From Acidobacteriota bacterium (GTDB taxonomy: Bacteria > Acidobacteriota > Terriglobia > Acidoferrales > UBA7541), in assembly GCA_019239815.1 (NCBI GenBank), contig JAFAZL010000310.1:1-13577 (forward strand): a DNA stretch of 13,577 nt, written 5' to 3'. Shown piece after piece: positions 6,017 through 12,911 of this stretch. The notes below the pieces were generated by a model. The model was given only the letters and a program-made list of their open reading frames with translations. It did not search any database and was not told the origin of the DNA. The position numbers were made by a program, and so were the translations under genes. The first letter of the stretch is position 1. Every line of letters starts with the position of its first letter.

Positions 6017-8233
6017 TTAGTGGTGGCCGCCGTGACTGCCGCCTCCACCGTGCGATCCCCCACCGCCTCCGCCACCGTGTGGGGCACTACCGCCTCCACC
6101 TCCGCCATGCGGCGCGCTGCCGCCAGAGCTGTGGCTTGGGGCAGGCGCCGACGTGCGGGCAGGCGGTGAATAGGAGCGCGAGGGTGCCGAATAAGTGCGC
6201 GAAGGTTCGGAGTAAGAGCGCGATGACGGGTAATTCGAACGCGGCGCGGAGTACGAGCGAGAAGGGGCTTCGTAGGAGCGACCGCCGGACGATTCGTTGC
6301 CACGACCGCTATAGGTTTCGTACCCGCGGCCTTGGTTTGCATAGCCGCCGCGAGTGCCCTCGGTCGAGGCGTTATTTCGATTGACGCCGTTCGGCGGATT
6401 CGATCCAGCCCAAGGCGGACGATCGGTGCGCGCACGCGTACCGCCATTCACTGCCCCGTTGTTGTAGGTATTGCTGCCGAAGCCTCGCGGAGCGTTACCG
6501 CGATCACTGGAGTTGCCCTGCGCTTCCCACGACCGACCGTTCGTGTTGGCGCGATTGTTGTAAGCCGGATTGTTGGTCGTTTGTGGACGATTCTGCGAAA
6601 GCTGAGTCTGGCGCGAATTGTTGTAGGCGCCTTGCGCGGTGTTCGGTGCGCGGTTCACTACGTTGTTGTTCGGACGCGCGGTGGTGAAGTTGCCGGTCTG
6701 GCGTTGGAACGGCTGACGCGAGGCGGCTACTGCCGGAGCGGTGCGCGCCATCACCGAACGATTCTGGATTGTATTTGATGGAACAGCACGAGCGTTCATG
6801 TGAGCCGCGCCAAAGTTGCTGGCGCGCGTCGGCGTGAACGAGTTGTGGTTCATCACTTCGGCGCCGCGCAAAGACGCTTCGGTAACGTGATAGGCGCCGC
6901 GGTTGATCGATTGGCCGCCGACAAACTGGTTCCGAGAAGCGGCGGTGACGGCGCGCGTGTTGTGAGAGTATGCGTAATTATTGAAGCTACGCGTGTTCAG
7001 CACGGTTGTATTGCGGATCACGGTGTTGTGAATGTTGATGTTGTTGATGTAGACGCGGCTGCAGTGGAAGCCGGGATACCAAGGCTCGTGGAAGCCGAGC
7101 GGGAACCAGCCGACTCCGAATCCAGCACCGAAACCGAATCCAACGCCGAAGTGCGCGCCACCCAACCATCCGACGAAGGCAGGTCCATAAAAAGGACGCG
7201 CATAGATCGGGCCGGGGCACCAACCCCAACGGCTTCCGATGAATGCCCAGCGACCGTAGTGATATGGCGCGAATCCCCACGGCTCATAGCCGATCCAAGT
7301 CCAGCCCCAGGGGCCGACGTAGTTCCAGTAGCCGTAGCTGTAGGGCGCCCATCCGGGCGCGACTTGCGCGGGATACCAAACCGGACCGTAATCGGGCTCT
7401 TCGTTCCATGTGCCGTTGTCGTCGAGATCGGAAGCGCCGGGAACGTCAGGCGAAACATACTTCGATGAGATCGAATTGTCGTCGCGAAGATCGCGCTCGG
7501 CAGCCCAGCGATCGAGACCGTCGGGAGCGGGCGCGGCGCTCTCGTGAATTTGCGGATTGTCGGCGCCTTCAAATTCGGTCTGTTCGCCGGAGTGAACGGT
7601 GTAAGTCTTTCCGGCGGTTGTGACTTGGCCTTCGCCGCGAATGGCGACGATGGTGGTGGCGTCACCATTTTCGGAAACGTTCACGCGGAAGGCCCCCGCT
7701 TGGGTCACCGTGAACGCGAGGTTCGGTGTATCGACTTCGTAGACGTCGCCTTCGCGCAGTTCGCGGACGCGGAAGTTGACCGCGCCTTCGGGAACGCGCA
7801 CTTGCATGACGTTGCCGTCGAGATTGAGGAACGAGAGGGCGGTCATGCTTCCCATGTGGATCGAGGCCGCGCCGATCTGAAGTTCAGCGCGAGAGGCCTG
7901 ATCGGTCCAGAGCTTGTCACCCACGGTGACAGGACGGTTCTGTGCCGCGCTGCCCCACTCGCCCTGACCACCGGGCTGGAAGGAAACGGTGCCGTCGAGA
8001 AAACTGATGCGCGCAACGCGCGATGGAGGATCGGGCGCATTCGGATCAGGAGCGGTTTGGCCGTCAGGAGGAGGCGGAGCATTTTGATCCATCGTCGCCT
8101 GAGGGGCGTTTGGATCCGTGGGTGAATTCGGGGGGTCTTGAGCGCGGACGCTCGGGGACGACAAAGCGAGGCACAGAAGACCGAGCCCTAACGCCATCCT
8201 TGTATTGGCAATCGTGCGGGATATGGTCTTCAT
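6017..8233 (-). CDS. Secreted FecR-domain / DUF6600 protein with Gly/Ser/His-rich tail
   Basis: A 738-residue paralogue of the neighbouring minus-strand gene. It has a signal peptide (1-31, cleavage near VRA-QD) and a Pro/Asp/Asn linker to about 70. A FecR-like domain spans about 72-225 (GTVSFQPGG, GDKLWTDQASRAELQIGAAS, VDTPNLAFTV, GAFRVNVSENGD). The aromatic DUF6600 block covers about 282-385 (YGPVWYP, GWAPYSYGYW, WTWIGYEPWGFAPYHYGRW, GVGWFPLG). The remainder is low complexity: Asn/Arg/Thr-rich, then repeated SRSYS(A/E/P)P units around 660-700, then a tandem SAPHGGGGGG repeat ending in HGGHH. No second membrane segment is visible, so it is probably exported. ATG 8233 is supported by AGGTGA on the minus strand seven bases upstream. 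Function is unknown; the His/Gly tail could bind metal ions, which is inference only. Confidence 0.88.
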   Translation of the reverse strand: MKTISRTIANTRMALGLGLLCLALSSPSVRAQDPPNSPTDPNAPQATMDQNAPPPPDGQTAPDPNAPDPPSRVARISFLDGTVSFQPGGQGEWGSAAQNRPVTVGDKLWTDQASRAELQIGAASIHMGSMTALSFLNLDGNVMQVRVPEGAVNFRVRELREGDVYEVDTPNLAFTVTQAGAFRVNVSENGDATTIVAIRGEGQVTTAGKTYTVHSGEQTEFEGADNPQIHESAAPAPDGLDRWAAERDLRDDNSISSKYVSPDVPGASDLDDNGTWNEEPDYGPVWYPAQVAPGWAPYSYGYWNYVGPWGWTWIGYEPWGFAPYHYGRWAFIGSRWGWCPGPIYARPFYGPAFVGWLGGAHFGVGFGFGAGFGVGWFPLGFHEPWYPGFHCSRVYINNINIHNTVIRNTTVLNTRSFNNYAYSHNTRAVTAASRNQFVGGQSINRGAYHVTEASLRGAEVMNHNSFTPTRASNFGAAHMNARAVPSNTIQNRSVMARTAPAVAASRQPFQRQTGNFTTARPNNNVVNRAPNTAQGAYNNSRQTQLSQNRPQTTNNPAYNNRANTNGRSWEAQGNSSDRGNAPRGFGSNTYNNGAVNGGTRARTDRPPWAGSNPPNGVNRNNASTEGTRGGYANQGRGYETYSGRGNESSGGRSYEAPSRSYSAPRSNYPSSRSYSEPSRTYSAPSRSYSPPARTSAPAPSHSSGGSAPHGGGGGGSAPHGGGGGGGSHGGGGSHGGHH

Positions 8234-8240
8234 AATAAGG

Positions 8241-8246
8241 TCACCT
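8241..8246 (-). promoter_or_regulatory. Ribosome binding site of the 6017-8233 gene
   Basis: TCACCT on the plus strand reads AGGTGA on the minus strand, seven bases before ATG 8233. Confidence 0.55.
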
Positions 8247-8520
8247 GTAACTACCGACTGCGGCCGATCAGCATCTTATTCGATGCGATCACCAAAAGCC
8301 GCGACCCTTTCGCTTCCGTCTGGCGCTGGCGAAAGGCCCTGAGGAGTGGGAAGATCCAAGGCACCGTTGCGGCTTTCAGCTAGTAAAACACCGATTTGGA
8401 AAAGAAGTTGCAGGGGGTGGCGTGCTTGGAAATAGCTGATAGGGGAGGGGTTACGGGCGCATTCGATGGGCTTCCACATTGACTGTATTTGCCTTTTCGC
8501 AGCACGGGCTGTGAAAGCGA

Positions 8521-8560
8521 AAAATCCGGCGGGAGCAAAATCCGGCTGCAGCCTTATACT
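8521..8560 (+). promoter_or_regulatory. Candidate promoter/operator of the BNR-protein gene
   Basis: Two identical AAAATCCGGC words start 16 bases apart (8521 and 8537). They sit just upstream of TATACT (8555-8560), a five-of-six match to the sigma-70 -10 hexamer. No good -35 hexamer is found at the proper distance, and the second repeat overlaps that position, which would fit activator-dependent transcription. The implied leader to ATG 8689 is about 120 bases. The proposal rests on pattern only. Confidence 0.25.
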
Positions 8561-8678
8561 GGCCTTGGGGATAGTACAGCCTGGCCTGTTACTGCCCCTC
8601 CCCAAATCTGGACTCTAGAGCAGGCAATTTTTCGAGGCGCATTCTCTAGACTTATGCACGTGGGCGCCTCTGCGCTCT

Positions 8679-8683
8679 GGGAG
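8679..8683 (+). promoter_or_regulatory. Ribosome binding site of the BNR-protein gene
   Basis: GGGAG lies five bases before ATG 8689 and supports that start at the signal peptide. Confidence 0.6.
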
Positions 8684-8688
8684 AAATA

Positions 8689-9609
8689 ATGGTCACGAAG
8701 ACGAAGTGGTTGGGAGCACTGGCGATCGCGTTGGCAGCGGCTTCGGCCACCCCCGCGCAGACGTGGAAGCAGGTGGGACCTCCGGGCGGAACCGTCATCT
8801 CGCTGGAAGCGGACCCGCAGAACGCGAACAGACTTTATCTCGGCACCTCAGATGGGCACGTATTCAATTCGGTGGATGAGGGCGGCCACTGGTCGCTGCT
8901 GAGCCGCATCGGCAATGGGCAGGACGACGTTATTACGCACCTTCTGGTTGACCCTCGAGATTCGAATCGGATTTATGCCAGCACCTGGACGCTCTATTCG
9001 GGTGGCGGCGGCGTGTACCGCAGCGACGATGCAGGCCGCACGTGGAAGGTGATCGGACTGGCGCATGAGACAGTGCGCGCAATCGCGCAGGCTCCCACGA
9101 AGAAGAACATTTTCGTGGCGGGTACGCTAACCGGCGTGTATCGCTCGACGGACGACGGCAATACGTGGGAGCGGATTACTCCGGCGCACCACGATGACCT
9201 GAAGAACTTTGACTCCGTGGCGTTTGACCCGCGCGACGAAAACGTCATTTACGCGGGCACGTATCACTTGCCGTGGAAGACGACCGACGGCGGCAAGACG
9301 TGGTTCCCTATTAATAAGGGCATGATCGACGACTCGGACGTGATGAGCGTCGTAGTGGATCCGGCGAATCCGGACAACGTTCACGCAACCGCGTGCTCGG
9401 GTATCTATCACTCAGTGAACGGCGCGCAACAGTGGACGCGCTACAACGGGATTCCGTTCGTGTTCCGCCGGACGCAGCTGATCAAGCAGGATCCGAGCAA
9501 GCCGGACACTTTGTATGCCGGCACGACCAGCGGCCTGTGGAAGACGACGAACGAAGGCACAGAGTGGAAGCGACTGACGCCCGGCGACTGGTCATCAACG
9601 CGATCCTGA
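8689..9609 (+). CDS. Secreted BNR/Asp-box repeat protein, N-terminal part (gene split by a frameshift)
   Basis: This is the first 306 codons of a gene continued in another frame from 9591. The N-terminus is a signal peptide (Lys-rich start, hydrophobic LGALAIALAAASA, cleavage near AQ-TW). It is followed by beta-propeller blades of the sialidase/VPS10/photosystem II stability factor type, each with an Asp-box such as SDDAGRTWK, STDDGNTWE and TTDGGKTWF, alternating with DPRDxNxIYAGT strands. Homologues in Acidobacteria are usually large secreted proteins of unknown substrate often labelled glycosyl hydrolase; no catalytic residue assignment is possible here. The frame stays convincing to Trp301 (9589-9591), then gives SSTRS and TGA. 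The continuing homology is in the frame shifted by one base, so the last five residues are an artefact of the shift. It is either a sequencing error or a real disruption. Confidence 0.85.
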   Translation: MVTKTKWLGALAIALAAASATPAQTWKQVGPPGGTVISLEADPQNANRLYLGTSDGHVFNSVDEGGHWSLLSRIGNGQDDVITHLLVDPRDSNRIYASTWTLYSGGGGVYRSDDAGRTWKVIGLAHETVRAIAQAPTKKNIFVAGTLTGVYRSTDDGNTWERITPAHHDDLKNFDSVAFDPRDENVIYAGTYHLPWKTTDGGKTWFPINKGMIDDSDVMSVVVDPANPDNVHATACSGIYHSVNGAQQWTRYNGIPFVFRRTQLIKQDPSKPDTLYAGTTSGLWKTTNEGTEWKRLTPGDWSSTRS

Positions 9610-10751
9610 TCGATCCGAAGAATCCGCAGCGCGTGATTCTCGGAACAGAACGCGAAGGTGTGCAGATCAGCGAGAACGGCGGACAGACGTATACGTCGGC
9701 CAACGTTGGATTCCATCACCAGCATATTTTGGATGTGGCAATGGATCCGGCCCGCCCGGACCGCGCGCTTGTCGTGTTGACGTTTGACACGAACGCGTTT
9801 CTTGCGACGAAGGATGGCGGAACGACTTGGGCTCCGCTCGGCGCGGGTCTGAAGCGCACTGACCTGAAACATGTTTATGCGGCGCCGACCGGATGGTGGG
9901 CTTCGCTGAACAACGGCGGCTGGATGAAGTATGAAGAGACCAGCGGCAAGTGGATCAAGGCGGGCTTGTACCAGGAGGCTACGCCAGAAGCTCCGGCACC
10001 GACGAAGGTCACGAAGATCGTCAACGGCAAGAAGACGACGGTGCTCGTGAAAAAGCCTGCGCCAAAGGCGAAGGCTCCAACGCTTTCCGCGTACCAAGTC
10101 AACGACATGAACTTCACTCACGACGCCTGGTATGCGGCGACCAGCGCGGGCGTCCTTGTTTCGAAGGACGAAGGCAAGATCTGGAAGTCGGTTGCTAAGG
10201 ATGATTTGTTGCATCAGCCGACGCAGTCGCTCGAGGCTTCGAACGACGGCCAGAACATCTGGGCGATTTCGCAGAAGTTCCTGCTCTACTCCGCGGATGG
10301 CGGCGAGAAGTGGGATGCGAAGGAGCTGCCGTTCGCTTCGGCCGGCAACCTGCGCCTGCACAAGCTGGACGATTCGAATCTTTTCATCACCTCGAACATG
10401 GGCCTGTATACGTCGAAAGACGCGGGCCGCAACTGGAATCGCGCGGACGTGCATGACCTACGGTTCCAAGACGTTGCTGGCTCGGGCAACGCGCTTGTCG
10501 TTTCTCTGGCGCAGCATGGCTTGATCGCATCGTTTGACGCGGGCAAGACGTGGAAGCACATCGACGGCGCGTTCGCGGAAGGCTATGTGCCAGCGGTCCG
10601 TACACAGCGAAACGGGTCGGTTGTTGCGGCTTCGGCGACGGAAGGGTTGTTGTCGTACGAGCCCGACTCCAAGGGCACTTCTTCGGCGGACGGCAGCGTT
10701 GGCGTCTCGTCGAACATGAACCCGAGCAACGGATCGCAGCCGAAGAAGTAA
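9591..10751 (+). CDS. BNR/Asp-box repeat protein, C-terminal part (continuation after frameshift)
   Basis: This is the rest of the same gene: 386 residues from GTC 9591 to TAA 10749-10751. Its frame is technically open from 9393, but residues before VINAILIDPKNPQRVILG are out-of-frame noise. Adding one G in the CTGG-TC context at 9590 would join the halves into a 687-residue protein. It carries further Asp-box blades (SENGGQTYT, TKDGGTTWA, SKDEGKIWK, SADGGEKWD, SKDAGRNWN, SFDAGKTWK). Around 9980-10085 a Pro/Lys/Ala-rich insert interrupts the blades and may link two propeller lobes. The C-terminus is a Ser/Gly/Asn-rich tail with no anchor. A strong terminator follows 25 bases downstream. If the shift is real, this half has no start codon with a good ribosome site and would not be made or exported. 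Confidence 0.82.
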   Translation, partial: VINAILIDPKNPQRVILGTEREGVQISENGGQTYTSANVGFHHQHILDVAMDPARPDRALVVLTFDTNAFLATKDGGTTWAPLGAGLKRTDLKHVYAAPTGWWASLNNGGWMKYEETSGKWIKAGLYQEATPEAPAPTKVTKIVNGKKTTVLVKKPAPKAKAPTLSAYQVNDMNFTHDAWYAATSAGVLVSKDEGKIWKSVAKDDLLHQPTQSLEASNDGQNIWAISQKFLLYSADGGEKWDAKELPFASAGNLRLHKLDDSNLFITSNMGLYTSKDAGRNWNRADVHDLRFQDVAGSGNALVVSLAQHGLIASFDAGKTWKHIDGAFAEGYVPAVRTQRNGSVVAASATEGLLSYEPDSKGTSSADGSVGVSSNMNPSNGSQPKK

Positions 10752-10775
10752 CCAAAAAAACTCTAACCCTATTCC

Positions 10776-10814
10776 AAGGGCGCCCCTGCACTAGCCGGGC
10801 GCCCTTTTTGTTTT
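10776..10814 (+). terminator. Intrinsic terminator of the BNR-protein gene
   Basis: AAGGGCGCCC (10776-10785) pairs perfectly with GGGCGCCCTT (10797-10806) around an 11-base loop, followed by TTTTTGTTTT. It begins 25 bases after the TAA of the upstream gene and separates it from the doxX-type gene. Confidence 0.88.
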
Positions 10815-10873
10815 GTGTGCCGAGCGCTGGCGGTGCGTTCACGTTTCCCGAGGTGTGTGGGTTCGAAATAAGC

Positions 10874-10903
10874 TTGCAATGGTTTGACCGGAAGAAGTAT
10901 CAA
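10874..10903 (+). promoter_or_regulatory. Candidate promoter of the DoxX-DUF302 operon
   Basis: TTGCAA (10874-10879) and TATCAA (10898-10903) are each four-of-six matches to the sigma-70 hexamers, with an 18-base spacer, and lie between the preceding terminator and the operon start. The match is weak and offered only because a promoter is expected here. Confidence 0.2.
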
Positions 10904-10971
10904 GTGGCTTCCGAAGTCAGTTGCCATCAGCCATGGGCACGCCGGGCGCGTCGCGACGGCTGCCATGAAAT

Positions 10972-10975
10972 GGAG
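10972..10975 (+). promoter_or_regulatory. Ribosome binding site deciding the DoxX start
   Basis: GGAG seven bases before ATG 10983 is the best ribosome site in the region and selects this start over ATG 10884 and ATG 10965. Confidence 0.55.
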
Positions 10976-10982
10976 TACGTCG

Positions 10983-11429
10983 ATGAAGCGATTGCTTGTT
11001 ACTTCGAATGATGGAGTTTTGGCACTGTCGCGCTTAGTGCTCGGCGTGGTGTTCCTTCTGCATGGAGCGCAGAAGGTGTTTGGGTGGTTCGGTGGATTCG
11101 GATTTTCTGGGACGATGCATGCATTTACCGGGATGATGCATATTCCGGCGCCGTTTGCGTTTCTTGCGATCATGGCGGAATTCCTGGGAGGCATCGGATT
11201 GATCGTGGGACTTCTCGCACGCGTGGCGGCTTTTGGGATAGCGTGCAATATGTGTGTGGCCGTCGCGATGGTTCACTTCGCGAATGGGCCGTTCATGAAT
11301 TGGTATGGGAACCAAAAGGGCGAAGGATACGAATATCATTTGTTGGCGATCGCGATAGCTTTGACGATCATGATTCGAGGAGCGGGCGCGTTTTCGGTCG
11401 ATCACGCGATTACCGCGAAAGGTTCGTGA
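10983..11429 (+). CDS. DoxX family integral membrane protein
   Basis: A 148-residue membrane protein of the DoxX family. It shows the family pattern near its start, LSRLVLGVVFLLHGAQKVFGWFGG, then four hydrophobic segments (about residues 12-30, 52-72, 76-95 and 115-135). Between the last two is the loop HFANGPFMNWYGNQKGEGYEYH, which is typical of this family. The reading frame is open from ATG 10884, but ATG 10983 is preferred. It has GGAG (10972-10975) seven bases upstream, and it gives the usual DoxX length and removes 33 upstream residues without family resemblance. DoxX proteins have been linked to quinone or thiosulfate oxidation and redox stress in a few organisms, but the name alone does not set a function. 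The DUF302 gene starts 36 bases after its stop, so the two are probably one operon. Confidence 0.88.
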   Translation: MKRLLVTSNDGVLALSRLVLGVVFLLHGAQKVFGWFGGFGFSGTMHAFTGMMHIPAPFAFLAIMAEFLGGIGLIVGLLARVAAFGIACNMCVAVAMVHFANGPFMNWYGNQKGEGYEYHLLAIAIALTIMIRGAGAFSVDHAITAKGS

Positions 11430-11455
11430 AGTAGAGCGGCGTTGTGGATCTACTC

Positions 11456-11460
11456 GGAGG
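11456..11460 (+). promoter_or_regulatory. Ribosome binding site deciding the DUF302 start
   Basis: GGAGG five bases before ATG 11466, a near-consensus site in the DoxX-DUF302 gap; it rules out the upstream ATG 11442. Confidence 0.65.
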
Positions 11461-11465
11461 CGATC

Positions 11466-11873
11466 ATGGGAACGGCTAAAGTCCGGCTGGAAAGCGGGCA
11501 AGGAATTGAGCGAGTTGCCAGCACGAGAGGGTTTGATGACACGGTTGCACATTTCGAACAGTTGATCGCCGCGAAAGGGATGATGCTGTTTGCGAAGATC
11601 GACTTCACCGGCGATGCGAAAAGAGCTGGATTGACAATGCCGCGGACGATTTTGCTGGTATTTGGAAATCCCAAGGGCGGTACGCCGGTGATGGTGGCTG
11701 CGCCGAGTTCGGCGCTCGATCTGCCGTTGAAGGTGCTGATATCTGAGGAAGCTGTCGGAGAGGTTTGGTTGAGTTTCAACTCGCCGGAGTATCTGGCGCA
11801 GCGTCATGGAATACCACGAGAGCTCGTGGCGAACATCGCTGGGATTCGAGGATTGGTTGGAGCGGCTGCTTGA
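11466..11873 (+). CDS. DUF302 domain-containing protein
   Basis: A 135-residue protein that is almost entirely one DUF302 domain. Family blocks visible in order are S-T-R-G-F-D-D-T-V-A-H-F-E (about 20-32), I-A-A-K-G-M-M-L-F-A-K-I-D-F (34-47), T-I-L-L-V-F-G-N-P-K-G-G-T-P-V-M (61-76), A-L-D-L-P-L-K-V-L (83-91), and V-W-L-S-F-N-S-P-E-Y-L-A-Q-R-H-G (100-115). The last block is characteristic. ATG 11466 is chosen over ATG 11442 because GGAGG (11456-11460) lies five bases upstream. No signal peptide or membrane segment is seen, so it is probably cytoplasmic. DUF302 has no established biochemical activity. Pairing with a DoxX membrane protein suggests a shared redox or stress role, but that is inference. 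It ends 34 bases before the convergent kinase gene. Confidence 0.9.
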   Translation: MGTAKVRLESGQGIERVASTRGFDDTVAHFEQLIAAKGMMLFAKIDFTGDAKRAGLTMPRTILLVFGNPKGGTPVMVAAPSSALDLPLKVLISEEAVGEVWLSFNSPEYLAQRHGIPRELVANIAGIRGLVGAAA

Positions 11874-11907
11874 GCTTTGTGGAGAGCGATTGGCTGGTTT
11901 TGTGAGG

Positions 11908-12864
11908 CTAAGAGACCATCGTCACGCTGTTTGAGGTTGACGCCGCTGCGGCTCGAGCAGCCGGGGCGGCCCCGCCGATCTGGTAACCCACGCCGCGAAC
12001 TGTTCGAATAAGCGCTCGTTCGTAGCCAGAATCGACTTTTCGGCGCAAATAGTTGATGTAGACATCGACGACATTGGTCATGGTCGCCGACAACGCTCGC
12101 AGCCCGCCCTGTAAATGGGTGATCCATTGCCGCGTCTCCGGCAAATGCGCGGTTGCATCCGCCAGGAGGCTCGTAAACAACTCCATGCTGCCCAGTGGAT
12201 TGCGAATTTCGTGCGCCAGTACCGTCGCGATCTCCGCTAAGGCCAGGGACTTGCGCGCCGTTTCCCGTTCCTCGGCAATACGCTTCTGTTCCGTCAAGTC
12301 CCGCACGATCCACACACTATCGCCTCCGCGATCAGCTCGATGGTGCAGGCTCGTTCGCAGCACACCAATCGATCGCGTCATCGAGCCGTTTTGAACCAAG
12401 GTCTCTTGCTCGGTCTCGAATCTCTTCGTCGCCACTCCGTCAATCGCCTTCAGAAATGCCTTTGGAGGCCGCGTTCCCTCCCCCAACACCCACTCTACGG
12501 GCGTCCCTAACAGCCTGCGCGCTTCGGGATTCATGATCTGCAGCGCGCCGCTCGCGTTCAACACCAGCACTCCACACGGCAAACTCTCCACCACGCGCGC
12601 CAAGTATTCGCGCATTCGCGCGTTCTCCTCCAAACTCCGCTCCAACTCCGAATTGGTCCGCTGCAACTCCGCGTGAAGCCGTGACACTTCCGTCTGCAGC
12701 TGTGTGTACGACTTCTCAAGCGACCCCGCGGCATCCATAAACGTCACGAACGCCCCTGCCAGATGCTCCTGCGCCAAGACCGAAGTCTGCGCATTCGGCG
12801 TTACTCGCGGCGCCGTTCGTCGCGTTCGCGGACGTTCAGAAGGCAGGCTGGTCATGTGAGACAT
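11908..12864 (-). CDS. Chimeric PAS-HisKA sensor kinase fused to the end of an OmpR-family DNA-binding domain; ATPase domain missing
   Basis: A 318-residue soluble protein. It has a coiled coil at about 48-90, a PAS domain at about 85-195 ([39 protein letters not shown]) and then HisKA with the H-box LAHEIRNP (phospho-acceptor His218). The second dimerisation helix runs to about residue 262. A kinase should then have an HATPase domain with N, G1 and G2 boxes, but none is present. Instead residues 264-297 read [15 protein letters not shown] and [13 protein letters not shown], which are the recognition helix and wing of an OmpR/PhoB-type winged helix; its first two helices are absent. An Ala/Ser-rich tail ends the protein. 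As it stands it cannot bind ATP through its own chain and should not autophosphorylate. It lies 47 bases downstream of the sigma-54 activator on the same strand, its likely partner. Start ATG 12864 is weakly supported; ATG 12855 is an alternative. Confidence 0.85.
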   Translation of the reverse strand: MSHMTSLPSERPRTRRTAPRVTPNAQTSVLAQEHLAGAFVTFMDAAGSLEKSYTQLQTEVSRLHAELQRTNSELERSLEENARMREYLARVVESLPCGVLVLNASGALQIMNPEARRLLGTPVEWVLGEGTRPPKAFLKAIDGVATKRFETEQETLVQNGSMTRSIGVLRTSLHHRADRGGDSVWIVRDLTEQKRIAEERETARKSLALAEIATVLAHEIRNPLGSMELFTSLLADATAHLPETRQWITHLQGGLRALSATMTNVVDVYINYLRRKVDSGYERALIRTVRGVGYQIGGAAPAARAAAASTSNSVTMVS

Positions 12865-12873
12865 GGCTGCATG

Positions 12874-12901
12874 AGCTCTGCCAGTAGCGAATCGCAGAGC
12901 T
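12874..12901 (-). repeat. 8-bp inverted repeat in the activator-kinase gap
   Basis: AGCTCTGC (12874-12881) and GCAGAGCT (12894-12901) flank a 12-base loop and fill most of the 47-base gap between the sigma-54 activator and the kinase on the minus strand. There is no T-run after it on the minus strand, so it is not a terminator. It ends nine bases before the kinase ATG and could mask its translation start. Confidence 0.4.
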
Positions 12902-12911
12902 AATATTTTCC

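Larger units (their letters stand above)
8234..8688. other. Divergent intergenic region between FecR-DUF6600 and BNR-protein genes
   Basis: This 455-base region lies between divergently transcribed genes and should hold both promoters and 5' leaders. A minus-strand open frame (8276-8605) has no recognisable domain, start signal or family resemblance and is not accepted as a gene. Visible structure includes a GCATC/GATGC hairpin near 8272-8288, two exact AAAATCCGGC direct repeats (8521-8530 and 8537-8546) and a TATACT hexamer (8555-8560). No known riboswitch consensus was recognised. Confidence 0.45.

Noticed and set aside
6800..8125. Plus-strand open frames of 222 and 193 codons
   Set aside because: Antisense shadows of the second FecR-DUF6600 gene.
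8276..8605. Minus-strand 109-codon open frame in the divergent intergenic region
   Set aside because: No ribosome site, no recognised motif, and it lies where promoters for both flanking genes must be.
8234..8688. Possible riboswitch (cyclic-di-GMP type) in the long leader region
   Set aside because: GAAAGCCGC-like words occur, but the conserved core and paired stems of the known classes could not be laid out.
9441..10454. Minus-strand 337-codon open frame
   Set aside because: Antisense to the BNR-repeat gene, whose Asp-box periodicity proves the plus-strand reading; composition is Arg/Val-rich noise.
11034..11807. Minus-strand 257-codon open frame across doxX and DUF302
   Set aside because: Antisense shadow rich in Arg/His; both plus-strand genes have clear family motifs and ribosome sites.
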